Assembly: GCA_910576955.1 (NCBI GenBank)
Contig: CAJTJB010000011.1
Location: 1-34,464 of the forward strand
Source of the DNA: an uncultured Alphaproteobacteria bacterium
Lineage (GTDB): Bacteria > Pseudomonadota > Alphaproteobacteria > RF32 > CAG-239
Direction: 5' to 3'
Length of the DNA stretch: 34,464 nt
The notes under the pieces are model-generated. The model was given only the letters and a program-made list of their open reading frames with translations. It was not told the DNA's origin and made no database searches. The stretch's first letter is position 1. Each line of letters begins with the position of its first letter. Shown here piece by piece: positions 8,049 through 15,923 of this stretch. Position numbers and translations under genes: made by a program.

Positions 8049-8056
8049 CCGCCCCC

Positions 8057-8084
8057 TTGACAAGCCCGCAATTCCCGCTATACT
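8057..8084 (+). promoter_or_regulatory. Promoter of pheA
   Basis: TTGACA (8057-8062), a 16-base spacer, TATACT (8079-8084). It lies immediately after the preceding stop codon, and GAGGAAAG precedes the ATG at 8118. No attenuator-like leader peptide fits in the 27 bases between. Confidence 0.7.
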
Positions 8085-8117
8085 GCTGCCGTTACAAAGA
8101 GATATAGAGGAAAGAAA

Positions 8118-8951
8118 ATGCAAAAAATCACGTTTCAGGGCGCATTGGGCGCATATTCACACATCGCCTGCCAACAGCTTTTTCCGCAAAGCGAATATAT
8201 CGCGTCAGACACATTCGAGCAGGCAATGGAGCTTGTGGACAAGGGCGAGGCAGACTATGCCGTAATTCCGGTGGAAAATTCCAACGCCGGGCGCGTGTCG
8301 GATGTGCATTTTCTCCTCCCGCAAACCGATTTAACCATCATCGGCGAACATTTTTTGCGTGTCGAACACCAACTTCTGGCACTGCCCGAGGCAAAGCTTG
8401 AGGAGATTGAGGCTGCCGCGTCGCATCCGCAAGCGCTGGCGCAATGTTCGGAATTTTTGAAAAAGCACCAAATCAAAGCCCTGTCAAGAATTGACACCGC
8501 CAAATCATGCGAACGCATTGTCGAAATGCAGGATAAAACCCGCGCAGCGATTGCCTCAAAGCTGGCGGCGGAAATCTACGGGCTGAAAATCCTCGCTTCA
8601 AACATAGAAAACGACGGCAACAACACCACCCGCTTTTTGATAATGGGCAAAAACAAGACGATGCCCGAAAATGACGGTTCGAAATTTGTGACCTCGCTGG
8701 TGTTTAAGGTAAAGAATATTCCCGCCGCATTGTATAAAGCCCTCGGCGGTTTTGCGACCAACGGCGTAAACATCACCAAAATCGAGAGTTACGTCATCGG
8801 CGGCAACTTCATCTCCGCGCAGTTTTATGTTGAGATTGAGGCGCACCCGGAATCTCCGGCATTCAAGCTGGCATTTGAAGAACTAAAATTTTATTCCGAC
8901 AACATCCACTTCCTCGGCACCTACAAAGCCCACCCCCGCCGCTATTTATAA
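8118..8951 (+). CDS. pheA: Prephenate dehydratase
   Basis: Converts prephenate to phenylpyruvate in phenylalanine biosynthesis, in the cytoplasm. It is the monofunctional form (277 aa), without the chorismate mutase domain fused in E. coli PheA. The catalytic domain starts ITFQGALGAYSH and contains PVENSNAGRVSDVH. The signature Thr-Arg-Phe is at residues 171-173 (NNTTRFLIMG). From about residue 190 a C-terminal ACT domain follows (KNIPAALYKALGGFATNGVN, then KIESYVIGG), the usual phenylalanine-sensing regulatory module, with the ESY variant seen in alphaproteobacteria in place of ESRP. GAGGAAAG precedes the ATG. The gene stands alone with its own promoter. Confidence 0.96.
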   Translation: MQKITFQGALGAYSHIACQQLFPQSEYIASDTFEQAMELVDKGEADYAVIPVENSNAGRVSDVHFLLPQTDLTIIGEHFLRVEHQLLALPEAKLEEIEAAASHPQALAQCSEFLKKHQIKALSRIDTAKSCERIVEMQDKTRAAIASKLAAEIYGLKILASNIENDGNNTTRFLIMGKNKTMPENDGSKFVTSLVFKVKNIPAALYKALGGFATNGVNITKIESYVIGGNFISAQFYVEIEAHPESPAFKLAFEELKFYSDNIHFLGTYKAHPRRYL

Positions 8952-8975
8952 CCCACCCCATACAAGGCTTATTTA

Positions 8976-9060
8976 TCCTCCCCCGCCAAGGGGAGGAGGG
9001 AAACCTAGCTGCACACCTCCCCTTCCCTCGGCGGAAGGGGTAAGGGGGATGGGGACAACA
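8976..9060. repeat. GC-rich palindromic intergenic repeat, locus 1
   Basis: In the gap after pheA (8952-9274), blocks such as CCTCCCCCGCCAAGGGGAGG and CTCCCCTTCCCTCGGCGG with GAAGGGG form short inverted repeats, ending GGGGGATGGGGACAAC. Related C-rich/G-rich palindromes with a trailing GGGGACAAC occur at 26.4-26.7 kb and, without that tail, at 22.1 and 30.7 kb. I see no gene in the gap. A possible degenerate copy of another repeat (TCGTTGCATGTGCCGCGG) lies near 9095. Confidence 0.6.
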
Positions 9061-9209
9061 ACTCATCCTTATCATCCCCTCGCCGCAGCCCAAATCGTTG
9101 CATGTGCCGCGGGCACTGACGCTGCCACCACATCCGCGCCATTGTGCCATACACCCACAACCAAAGTCGCAAAAACCGCCCGTTCACATAGAAAAGCGGC
9201 TATAAAACG

Positions 9210-9238
9210 TTGCATCGGGCACTTCACTGCCATATATC
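9210..9238 (+). promoter_or_regulatory. Candidate promoter of the Ser/Arg-rich small gene
   Basis: TTGCAT (9210-9215), a 17-base spacer, TATATC (9233-9238), giving a leader of about 30 bases that includes AGAGGAG. Confidence 0.45.
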
Positions 9239-9274
9239 AACCGTGTTTCTTTAACAACACAGAGGAGAAATAAA

Positions 9275-9481
9275 ATGTCTGATTGTATTGATGACTTGCA
9301 AAACCAAATTGATGAATTAAAGAGCAGCAGCTCAAGCCGCGGAAGAAAATCTTCTTCGGGTTCAGGCTCAAGCTCAAGCCGTGGACGTTCATCTTCTAAT
9401 TCTTCAAACTCTTCTTCCGGCTCTGAAAGCAGATCCGGCAGAAAGTCTGGTGGTCGTAGCTCATCTTCTTCAAACAATTAA
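9275..9481 (+). CDS. Small Ser/Arg/Gly-rich low-complexity protein, 68 aa
   Basis: Not recognised. The first 16 residues (MSDCIDDLQNQIDELK) could form a short amphipathic or coiled-coil helix. The remaining 52 are almost only Ser, Arg, Gly and Lys, with repeated SSSSRGRKSS-type units, so the tail is predicted disordered and basic. A strong AGAGGAGAAA Shine-Dalgarno lies 6-7 bases before the ATG, and a near-ideal terminator follows 9 bases after the stop, so this looks like a genuine, efficiently expressed single gene. A helix joined to an SR/RGG-like tail suggests oligomerisation plus nucleic-acid or cell-envelope binding, but that is inference. The low complexity would hide it from many gene finders. 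Confidence 0.75.
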   Translation: MSDCIDDLQNQIDELKSSSSSRGRKSSSGSGSSSSRGRSSSNSSNSSSGSESRSGRKSGGRSSSSSNN

Positions 9482-9490
9482 GGAGGAGGA

Positions 9491-9525
9491 AATCCCTTCC
9501 GTTGCAAAACGGAAGGGATTTTTTT
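9491..9525 (+). terminator. Strong intrinsic terminator after the Ser/Arg-rich gene
   Basis: A perfect 13-bp stem (AATCCCTTCCGTT/AACGGAAGGGATT) with a GCAA tetraloop, followed by a run of seven Ts. Confidence 0.95.
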
Positions 9526-9596
9526 ATTGCAATTTAAATAACATACTGTTATCCTGCACCTGATTGATAATTATTATAAACTCAAAAAATATCATT

Positions 9597-10439
9597 ATGG
9601 AGAAGTTAAAAAAATTATTCTTTTTGGTCTTGCTTGCCGCATTGAGCGTTTCGTGCAGCAGAATGGTCAGCAAGGACTATGAGGTGATGCAACACGGAAC
9701 GATTACGGCGATTGACAGCCAAAATGGCTGTTTGTCGGTTCGCACGCCGGCAACAGGCGCAATACAGATATGGTATGTCAATAATTCGTTTTGCGATGTT
9801 CTGTCCCTATACGTTTTAGCATATGACACACGCCTTAACGTTGGCGATACGGTCTATGTATATCGCGATGGCAGCAACATATTTGCCAGCAAATGCTCAA
9901 TTGCCGATGCAAAGGATATAAACGAATTTCTTTGCTCTTATTATTGGCAGAATATCGCGCAAAACTGGTATTGGTTTCTGCTCATTTTCAGCATTATCGC
10001 GCTATGTATCATTACCAAAAAAGAAGCTGCAACGCTTTTTGCTCTTGTTATCGGATTTTCCATAACGCTCGGACTTACCGGTCTTGCAAACCGTCTTCAG
10101 CCGATGCCCGGGGGCACAATCACCGAAATCACGGCAGATTTTGTAAAGCTGGATTCTGCACGTATTGCCCCCTATGCTGCGCTTGAAGACATCAAAACCC
10201 ATAAACCGGTAAGAGTCGGACAGAATGTTATGCTCTACTCCGCAGAATACTTTGGTAACAGGAAAATCTTTTTTAGCTCGCAAAAGCTAAATAATGATGC
10301 CTTAACCGCGCCGCAGACATATCCGGAAGTATGGCTGAAATCCTCATTGCTGTTTTGTATCGGCATATTCGTAATGCTTATTCCGCTTGATTTTCTCATA
10401 CGGTGGTGGAATAAACGCAAGCAAAAAAGCAAAAACTAA
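9597..10439 (+). CDS. Membrane protein with lipoprotein-like N-terminus and duplicated beta-domain, 280 aa
   Basis: Not recognised. The ATG at 9597 begins MEKLKKLFFLVLLAALSVSC, a signal sequence ending at a Cys with a relaxed lipobox (SVSC). Two soluble segments resemble each other: GTITAIDSQNGCLSVRT...RLNVGDTVYVYR (about residues 33-90) and GTITEITADFVKLDS...PVRVGQNVMLYS (about 174-215). Each is followed by hydrophobic helices: WYWFLLIFSIIALCIITKK and a second stretch ending in FSITLGLTGLA after the first, SLLFCIGIFVMLIPLDFLIR after the second. So it appears to be an internally duplicated small beta-domain tethered to the inner membrane. No good Shine-Dalgarno is visible; an upstream in-frame start at 9564 would add 11 hydrophobic residues. 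Confidence 0.7.
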   Translation: MEKLKKLFFLVLLAALSVSCSRMVSKDYEVMQHGTITAIDSQNGCLSVRTPATGAIQIWYVNNSFCDVLSLYVLAYDTRLNVGDTVYVYRDGSNIFASKCSIADAKDINEFLCSYYWQNIAQNWYWFLLIFSIIALCIITKKEAATLFALVIGFSITLGLTGLANRLQPMPGGTITEITADFVKLDSARIAPYAALEDIKTHKPVRVGQNVMLYSAEYFGNRKIFFSSQKLNNDALTAPQTYPEVWLKSSLLFCIGIFVMLIPLDFLIRWWNKRKQKSKN

Positions 10440-10445
10440 ATTTTA

Positions 10446-10472
10446 AACACCCCTGCCGCGGGGTGTTTTTTT
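10446..10472. terminator. Bidirectional terminator between convergent genes
   Basis: An 8-bp stem AACACCCC/GGGGTGTT with a TGCCGC loop, with a T run on the plus strand and an A-rich flank on the other side. It serves both the membrane-protein gene and the histidine kinase, whose stop codon overlaps the T tract. Confidence 0.85.
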
Positions 10473-11895
10473 ATGCGCCGAGATTGAGCGGCAGATAGAC
10501 CTTAAAGGTGGTTAATCCGTTTTCGGAGGTAATGAGCATATTGCCTTTGTGGCGTTTGATAATCTGCGCGGCAATTGAAAGCCCCAAGCCTGTTCCTTTG
10601 ATGTTTTTGTTTTTATGCTGCTGCAAACGGTAAAAACGCTCGGTCAGCCGTTCCAAATCCGCCGGAGCAATGGTAACGCCCTCGTTTGCTATGCAGATTT
10701 CAACTGCCCCCCCATCGGCAACGTCATAATAGCGATGCGGCGGAATTGCCTCAACTTTTGCCGTGCTAACCGAAACCGTCGTTTCCGGCGAGGCATATTT
10801 AACCGCGTTATCCATCAGATTTTGCAAAACTTGCGTGATTTGGGCGCTGTCGGCGATAATTTGCGGCAAACGGGCAAAATGCGTTGCAAACACCAAATGC
10901 TGCTCTTTGATTTTCAGCTCCAACGCATTTTTAATCTCGCGGATAACCGCGTTGAGGTTAACTTTTTCATCCGGCAGCGTATTCACCGTCAGCTCGATTT
11001 TGGAAAGCGAGAGCAGGTTTTCGACCAGCGCCGACATATACGCCGCCTGCTCGCCCATCACTTTTAAAAATTTCTCGCGCGCTTTTTCATCGTCTTTGGC
11101 AGAGGTTTGCAGCGTTTCCACAAAACCGGAGATAATGGAGAGCGGCGTTCTTAACTCATGGCTCGCGTTGGCAACAAAATCCTGCTGCATCTGCTCAAAC
11201 TTGAGCGCCTTGTTCAAATCATAAAACGCGCTCACCGCCACCACCTCGCCTTTGGCAAACCACGGCAAGATTGAGAGGCGGACGTAAAACTTCGGCTTGT
11301 TTTTAAGCAAGGGCAGACAGACATTCAAATCCTGATGGCGGATTTTCTGTTCCAAAATCTGTTTAAGAGCCGCATCAAATTTCGCATCGCCCACCAACGG
11401 ACCGAACGCTTTGTTGTTCAAATCCGCAGAAAACAGCCGCCGTGCTGCCAGATTTGCCCCAATGACAATGCCGCTTTGGTTAATCATCACCAATGGGTCG
11501 GGCAGCGTATCAAGCACCGCAGCGTCGGAAAGCGTGCGGTTTTCAAGCATCTCGGCTTTGTCAATCCAAAACTTATGCATCGAGTTAATTGCCTCGGTCA
11601 GGTCGCGGGTTTCTTTTTCGGTCATATTTTTCAGCAGGTTTTCTTCCGTCGCACCCGAGGAAAGGCTTTGGATATATTTTTTAACCTGTTGAATTTCCAC
11701 CGAAATCGGCATCAAAAACACGGTGTTAAAAAACAAAATGCAGATATACGAAAACGCCGCCAAAAAAGGCGAGAGAATGTCAAACAGCGCCAAAATCAAA
11801 AAAATCAGCCCTGCCGGCACCGACAAAATTAACACGCGCAGCGAAAAGCCAGAGTCTTTATCAATGCCTAAAAATTCCGTATCCTGATTTATCAT
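10471..11895 (-). CDS. PhoR-like membrane sensor histidine kinase with PAS domain
   Basis: Two-component sensor, 474 aa. Two membrane helices at about residues 19-64 (VLILSVPAGLIFLILALFDI and FLAAFSYICILFFNTVFLM) have almost no periplasmic loop. A linker and a PAS-like domain follow (about 108-215, starting LPDPLVMINQSG). The HisKA H-box ASHELRTPLSIISGF has His246 as phospho-acceptor. The ATPase domain has the N-box LMDNAVKYAS and G-boxes ending GTGLGLSIA. The architecture matches PhoR-type phosphate sensors, but no phoB-like regulator or pst genes are nearby, so the signal is not established. It diverges from mutS; the ATG at 11895 has only a weak GAG ribosome site. Confidence 0.88.
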   Translation of the reverse strand: MINQDTEFLGIDKDSGFSLRVLILSVPAGLIFLILALFDILSPFLAAFSYICILFFNTVFLMPISVEIQQVKKYIQSLSSGATEENLLKNMTEKETRDLTEAINSMHKFWIDKAEMLENRTLSDAAVLDTLPDPLVMINQSGIVIGANLAARRLFSADLNNKAFGPLVGDAKFDAALKQILEQKIRHQDLNVCLPLLKNKPKFYVRLSILPWFAKGEVVAVSAFYDLNKALKFEQMQQDFVANASHELRTPLSIISGFVETLQTSAKDDEKAREKFLKVMGEQAAYMSALVENLLSLSKIELTVNTLPDEKVNLNAVIREIKNALELKIKEQHLVFATHFARLPQIIADSAQITQVLQNLMDNAVKYASPETTVSVSTAKVEAIPPHRYYDVADGGAVEICIANEGVTIAPADLERLTERFYRLQQHKNKNIKGTGLGLSIAAQIIKRHKGNMLITSENGLTTFKVYLPLNLGA

Positions 11896-11939
11896 TAGTA
11901 TATCTCAAAAATTATCGTGGACTAACAAATATAAAAGAG

Positions 11940-11945
11940 TATAAT
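11940..11945 (+). promoter_or_regulatory. -10 element of the mutS promoter
   Basis: TATAAT lies 38 bases before the mutS ATG, in the 88-base divergent gap with the histidine kinase. The -35 is weak (TGGACT at 11918, 16-base spacer). Confidence 0.45.
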
Positions 11946-11983
11946 AGCCCGAAGTTTAGATTTAGTTAATTTTGAGGACCGCA

Positions 11984-14743
11984 ATGGACGACATCACCGC
12001 AAAAGATACCGCTGCCCCGAAAGACAGCACCGCCGCCACTTTTAAGGATATGGAAAATAAAACCATGACTCCGGCAATGGGGCAATATCTGGAAATCAAA
12101 AGAGAGCACCCCGAATATTTGCTGTTTTACCGTATGGGAGATTTTTACGAGCTGTTTTTTGAAGACGCGGTAACGGCGTCCGGCGCATTGGGGCTGACTT
12201 TGACAAGCCGTTCCAAAACTGGCGACAAGGATATTCCGATGTGCGGCGTGCCGTTTCATGCTTATGAAATCTATATGGCGCGGCTCATCAAAATGGGCTA
12301 TAAAGTGGCAATATGCGAGCAAATGGAAGACCCGAAAGAGGCTAAAAAGCGCGGATATAAAGCCGTTGTGCGCCGCGAGGTGGTCCGTCTGGTAACGGCG
12401 GGCACGCTCACCGAAGAAACCCTGCTGGACGCCAAGCGCAACAACTACATTGCCGCCTGCTATGTGCGCGCGGCAGAAATCGGGCTTGCCTGGCTCGACA
12501 TCTCAACCGGCGCATTTTATATGCAAAACATCGCCGTCGGCAAAATCCCCGCGCACACACTGCTTTCCAACGCGTTGGGACGGCTAAATCCGGTGGAGTT
12601 GCTGATTGATGACCGCCTGTTGGAATATCCGGCGTATTTTGAGCTGTTTGGCGAATACCGCGACCAGCTCTCGGTGCGCCCGCATGCGCTCTATAATATA
12701 AACAGCGCCACCGCAACTTTGCTTAAAGCCTATAATGTGAACACCATGGAGGCGTTTGGCGATTTCTCAAACGTGGAGCTGATAGCCGCCGGCGTATTGC
12801 TCGGCTATGTGGAAAACACGCAAAAAGGACGGTTTCCACGGCTTGAAATGCCCGAACGCATAATCGGCGAAGAACTGATGGAAATTGACTCTGCCACCCG
12901 CCGCAGCTTGGAATTGCTCACCCCTGCCACATCGGGTGGCATCAGCCTGCTGAAAGTGATGGATAAAACCGTCACCGGCATTGGCGGACGTTTGCTTGCC
13001 GAGCGGCTGGCAGCGCCGGTTATGAACCTCCGCGAGATAAACGACCGTCTGGATTGTGTGGCTTTCTTTCTGGATAATCCGGGCGTAAGACGCGAAATCC
13101 GCGAAGCAATGCGCAAATGTCTGGATATGGAACGGGCGGTGCAACGGTTAAGCCTTGGTCGCGGCGGTCCGCGGGATTTGTTTGATTTGGCAGAGAGCTT
13201 AAAGCTCATTCCGCGCATTCAGGCAGCCGTAACCCTGTTTGCCACCCACCAGCCGGACAGTGTGTATGCCCTTCCGCCGCAAGCACTGATGCAGATAGCC
13301 GAGGGCTTTTTTGACCATTCGTTACTGGCAGAAAGCATTGCGGGCGTGTTGCTGGAAGAGCGCGATAAGCTGCCGGTTTTGGCGCGTAACGGCGGTTTTA
13401 TCCGCCCGGGGGCATATCCTCCGCTGGATTATCTGCGCGACATCCGCGACGAAAGCGAGAAAAAGTGCGCCGAATTGCAACAGAAATATATTGATATGAC
13501 CGGCGTTTCGGGTATAAAAGTTAAAAACAATTCGGTTATCGGCTACTTTGTGGAAGTGCCGGGCAAATATGCTGATAAGCTCTTGGAAAACAAGAATTTC
13601 ATCCACCGCCAGTCGGTTTTAAACGCCGTCCGTTTCACCACTGCGGAGTTATCCGAGCTTGAAAGCGAAGTAAACAGCGCCACCGAACGCGCGCTGGAGA
13701 TGGAGCAGCAGATATTCAACGAGCTGACCGAACACGCAATGGCGCAGGCAGATGCCATCCGCCGCTCGGCAGAACGCATTGCCGCGTTGGATGTGGCAGC
13801 AGCGCTCGCCGAACTTGCCGCAGAAAACAATTTCGTCCGCCCCGAAGTAAACGACAGTCTGGATTTTGAAATCGTCGACGGGCGTCATCCGGTGGTTGAA
13901 AGCGTTATGCGCAAAGACGGCAACGGCAACTTTGTCGGCAACTCGTGCGTGTTAAATGCCCAAACCGACAGGATATGGCTGTTAACCGGTCCGAATATGG
14001 CGGGCAAATCCACCTTTTTAAGGCAAAACGCGCTGATTGCGATTATGGCGCAGATGGGCTCGTATGTGCCGGCGAAGAGTGCGAAAATCGGCGTTATCGA
14101 CAAAGTATTTTCCCGCGTGGGGGCAAGCGATGATTTGGCGCGCGGGCGTTCCACCTTTATGGTCGAGATGGTCGAAACCGCAGCGATATTAAACCGCGCC
14201 GGCGAACGTTCGTTCGTGATATTGGATGAAATCGGGCGCGGAACAGCAACCTTTGACGGCTTATCGATTGCTTGGGCGGTGGTTGAGCAGCTGGCGGAGG
14301 TAAACAAATGCCGCACGATTTTTGCCACGCACTACCACGAGCTGACCAAGCTCCATAACCGGCTTGAGGGGTTAAGCCTGCACTGTATGAAAATCAAAGA
14401 GTTTAACGGCGAGGTTGTGTTTATGCACGAGGTTGTGGATGGCGCGGCTGACCGCTCATACGGCATACACGTTGCCAAGCTGGCGGGGCTGCCAGAACTG
14501 ACGATTAAACGCGCCGAGCAGGTATTGGGGCTGTTAGAAGAAGAAAAGCAAAGCAAGATATTGACTGCGGTTGAAGACGAGCTGCCGCTGTTTAACGTGT
14601 TAAAAACCAGTGTTGCCGAGGCGGCAAAAGAACAACCGAAAAGCGCCGTTGAAGAAGAGCTGCGCAACACCGACATCGACAGCCTCTCCCCACGCGAAGC
14701 CCTGGATAAACTCTACGAGTTAAAAGAAAAACTGAAAATGTAA
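11984..14743 (+). CDS. mutS: DNA mismatch repair protein MutS
   Basis: Recognises base mismatches and small loops and, as an ATP-controlled sliding clamp, recruits MutL. The product is 919 aa, a little long because of about 27 extra N-terminal residues (MDDITAKDTAAPKDSTAATF) before the conserved core starts at MTPAMGQYLEIKREHPEYLL. The mismatch-wedge Phe-x-Glu is Phe54-Tyr-Glu56 in YRMGDFYELF. The Walker A motif is GPNMAGKS (669-676), and Walker B/signature is DEIGRGTATFDG from Asp748. The C-terminus ends with the helical dimer/tetramer segment (SLSPREALDKLYELKEKLKM). The start is the ATG at 11984 with GAGG upstream; an in-frame TTG at 11972 is less likely. Confidence 0.97.
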   Translation: MDDITAKDTAAPKDSTAATFKDMENKTMTPAMGQYLEIKREHPEYLLFYRMGDFYELFFEDAVTASGALGLTLTSRSKTGDKDIPMCGVPFHAYEIYMARLIKMGYKVAICEQMEDPKEAKKRGYKAVVRREVVRLVTAGTLTEETLLDAKRNNYIAACYVRAAEIGLAWLDISTGAFYMQNIAVGKIPAHTLLSNALGRLNPVELLIDDRLLEYPAYFELFGEYRDQLSVRPHALYNINSATATLLKAYNVNTMEAFGDFSNVELIAAGVLLGYVENTQKGRFPRLEMPERIIGEELMEIDSATRRSLELLTPATSGGISLLKVMDKTVTGIGGRLLAERLAAPVMNLREINDRLDCVAFFLDNPGVRREIREAMRKCLDMERAVQRLSLGRGGPRDLFDLAESLKLIPRIQAAVTLFATHQPDSVYALPPQALMQIAEGFFDHSLLAESIAGVLLEERDKLPVLARNGGFIRPGAYPPLDYLRDIRDESEKKCAELQQKYIDMTGVSGIKVKNNSVIGYFVEVPGKYADKLLENKNFIHRQSVLNAVRFTTAELSELESEVNSATERALEMEQQIFNELTEHAMAQADAIRRSAERIAALDVAAALAELAAENNFVRPEVNDSLDFEIVDGRHPVVESVMRKDGNGNFVGNSCVLNAQTDRIWLLTGPNMAGKSTFLRQNALIAIMAQMGSYVPAKSAKIGVIDKVFSRVGASDDLARGRSTFMVEMVETAAILNRAGERSFVILDEIGRGTATFDGLSIAWAVVEQLAEVNKCRTIFATHYHELTKLHNRLEGLSLHCMKIKEFNGEVVFMHEVVDGAADRSYGIHVAKLAGLPELTIKRAEQVLGLLEEEKQSKILTAVEDELPLFNVLKTSVAEAAKEQPKSAVEEELRNTDIDSLSPREALDKLYELKEKLKM

Positions 14744-14818
14744 CTTCCACCACAGAAACTCTCCCAATATTGCCACGTCTTGCCCCGCACTCTCGGCACA
14801 AAAAGCCACAAAACAACT

Positions 14819-14850
14819 AACGCCCCGAAACAATCAAGTTTCAGGGCGTT
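14819..14850 (-). terminator. Hairpin terminator of the 318-aa gene
   Basis: A 13-bp stem (AACGCCCtGAAAC with GTTTCgGGGCGTT on the minus strand, one mismatch) with a 6-base loop, 8 bases after the minus-strand stop. It is followed by AGTTGTTTTG, a weak U-tract. No T run follows on the plus side, so it is less suited to mutS. Confidence 0.6.
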
Positions 14851-14858
14851 AAGAAGCA

Positions 14859-15815
14859 TTAGTCAACATCAATTCCAAGCGTGGCAGCAAGAGAACGGCG
14901 AATGCGCATAATCGGATAGCGTTTGAATTCGATAACCTCGACCTCAACCCCCAGCCGGGCAAGCGCCTCGCGTTTCAGCTCGCGGCTGTTATGAGAAAGT
15001 TTCTCAAACACCTCCTGCCTTGTGGCATAGTCCATCTCCGAACCGTTGCGAATAGCCTGTTTAACACTCTCTTCCGAATATGCCGAAAGATTATTCCACA
15101 GGTTTTGGATAAGCTCCGAAAGGTCCAGCAGGCTGGCATCCGCATCAGCGAATTGGACGTCTAAAAGGTCCAGAGCCTCTTTGCGGGCTTTTCTGCCGTT
15201 ATTGAGCAGGTCATACAACTTTCGCTGCTCTTTGAGCGACAAGGCCTGCGCTTTGATAAGGGCGCGCTGATAGCTGTTTTTAAAGCTCAAGAGCTTTCCC
15301 TTTTCAGGGCCGATACGCAACACATTCACAAAGCTGATGCCGAGCCGGTGGGCTAAACCGCCGCATCTGCGGGCATATTCGGCTTTGGCTTCCTTGTCGA
15401 TGGTTTCTTCCGCTTCGCGGCGATGGGCAACTTCCGCCACCACGGAATCTGCGAGTTCTTTCACCGGATTATCTTCGGTAATAAACAGGCAGTCCTGCGC
15501 GGGCATATTGCGCTTCCACGTTCCGAAATGGAAAGTTTTGAGCGCATAGAAGTTTCCGTCCTGTGTCCATTCTCTGGTATCTGCCTGCGGGCGGCAGCTG
15601 ATAAGTTCCGCTTTGCGGGCGGCATATTCCTCGGCGGTAATTTCACGCAGCGACACGGTATTCGTATCTTTGTTGCGGTTCATTGCATAAAAGAAGTAAA
15701 ACTTTTCTTTAACGCAAAAGATCTCCTTAACAGCGAGATTCGAACCGCGACGGCATTCAAGCCGGATAGCTTCGTCGGTACGAACAACGAAGTTTACGAA
15801 AATTTTTGAGTCCAT
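14859..15815 (-). CDS. Hypothetical protein, 318 aa
   Basis: Not recognised. The sequence starts MDSKIFVNFVVRTDEAIRLE and is soluble, with no signal or membrane segment. The N-terminal third appears beta-rich (EIFCVKEKFYFFYAMN, GNFYALKTFHFGTWKRN). From about residue 110 the protein is helical and highly charged (AEVAHRREAEETIDKEAKAE, LLNNGRKARKEALDLL), with a closing Arg-rich segment (KRYPIMRIRRSLAATLGIDV). The upstream leader is AT-rich with no clear Shine-Dalgarno. It stands alone behind mutS with its own terminator. Codon use resembles its neighbours, so nothing argues for recent transfer. A DNA/RNA-associated or phage-derived role is possible but unsupported. Confidence 0.7.
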   Translation of the reverse strand: MDSKIFVNFVVRTDEAIRLECRRGSNLAVKEIFCVKEKFYFFYAMNRNKDTNTVSLREITAEEYAARKAELISCRPQADTREWTQDGNFYALKTFHFGTWKRNMPAQDCLFITEDNPVKELADSVVAEVAHRREAEETIDKEAKAEYARRCGGLAHRLGISFVNVLRIGPEKGKLLSFKNSYQRALIKAQALSLKEQRKLYDLLNNGRKARKEALDLLDVQFADADASLLDLSELIQNLWNNLSAYSEESVKQAIRNGSEMDYATRQEVFEKLSHNSRELKREALARLGVEVEVIEFKRYPIMRIRRSLAATLGIDVD

Positions 15816-15923
15816 AGTAGTTTATATTTAATTATTTGACATATTCTTATGGTAATTGTCTGGTACTATATCATATTATTTAGACAAAAACAAGTAAAAA
15901 ATGCACATCATCCGCATTTTTTA

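Noticed and set aside
9049..9273. 74-codon open frame upstream of the Ser/Arg-rich gene
   Set aside because: No ribosome site, overlaps palindromic repeat DNA at its start, and its composition gives no protein-like pattern.
11972..11983. TTG start for mutS
   Set aside because: The TTG overlaps the GAGG ribosome site that serves the ATG at 11984.
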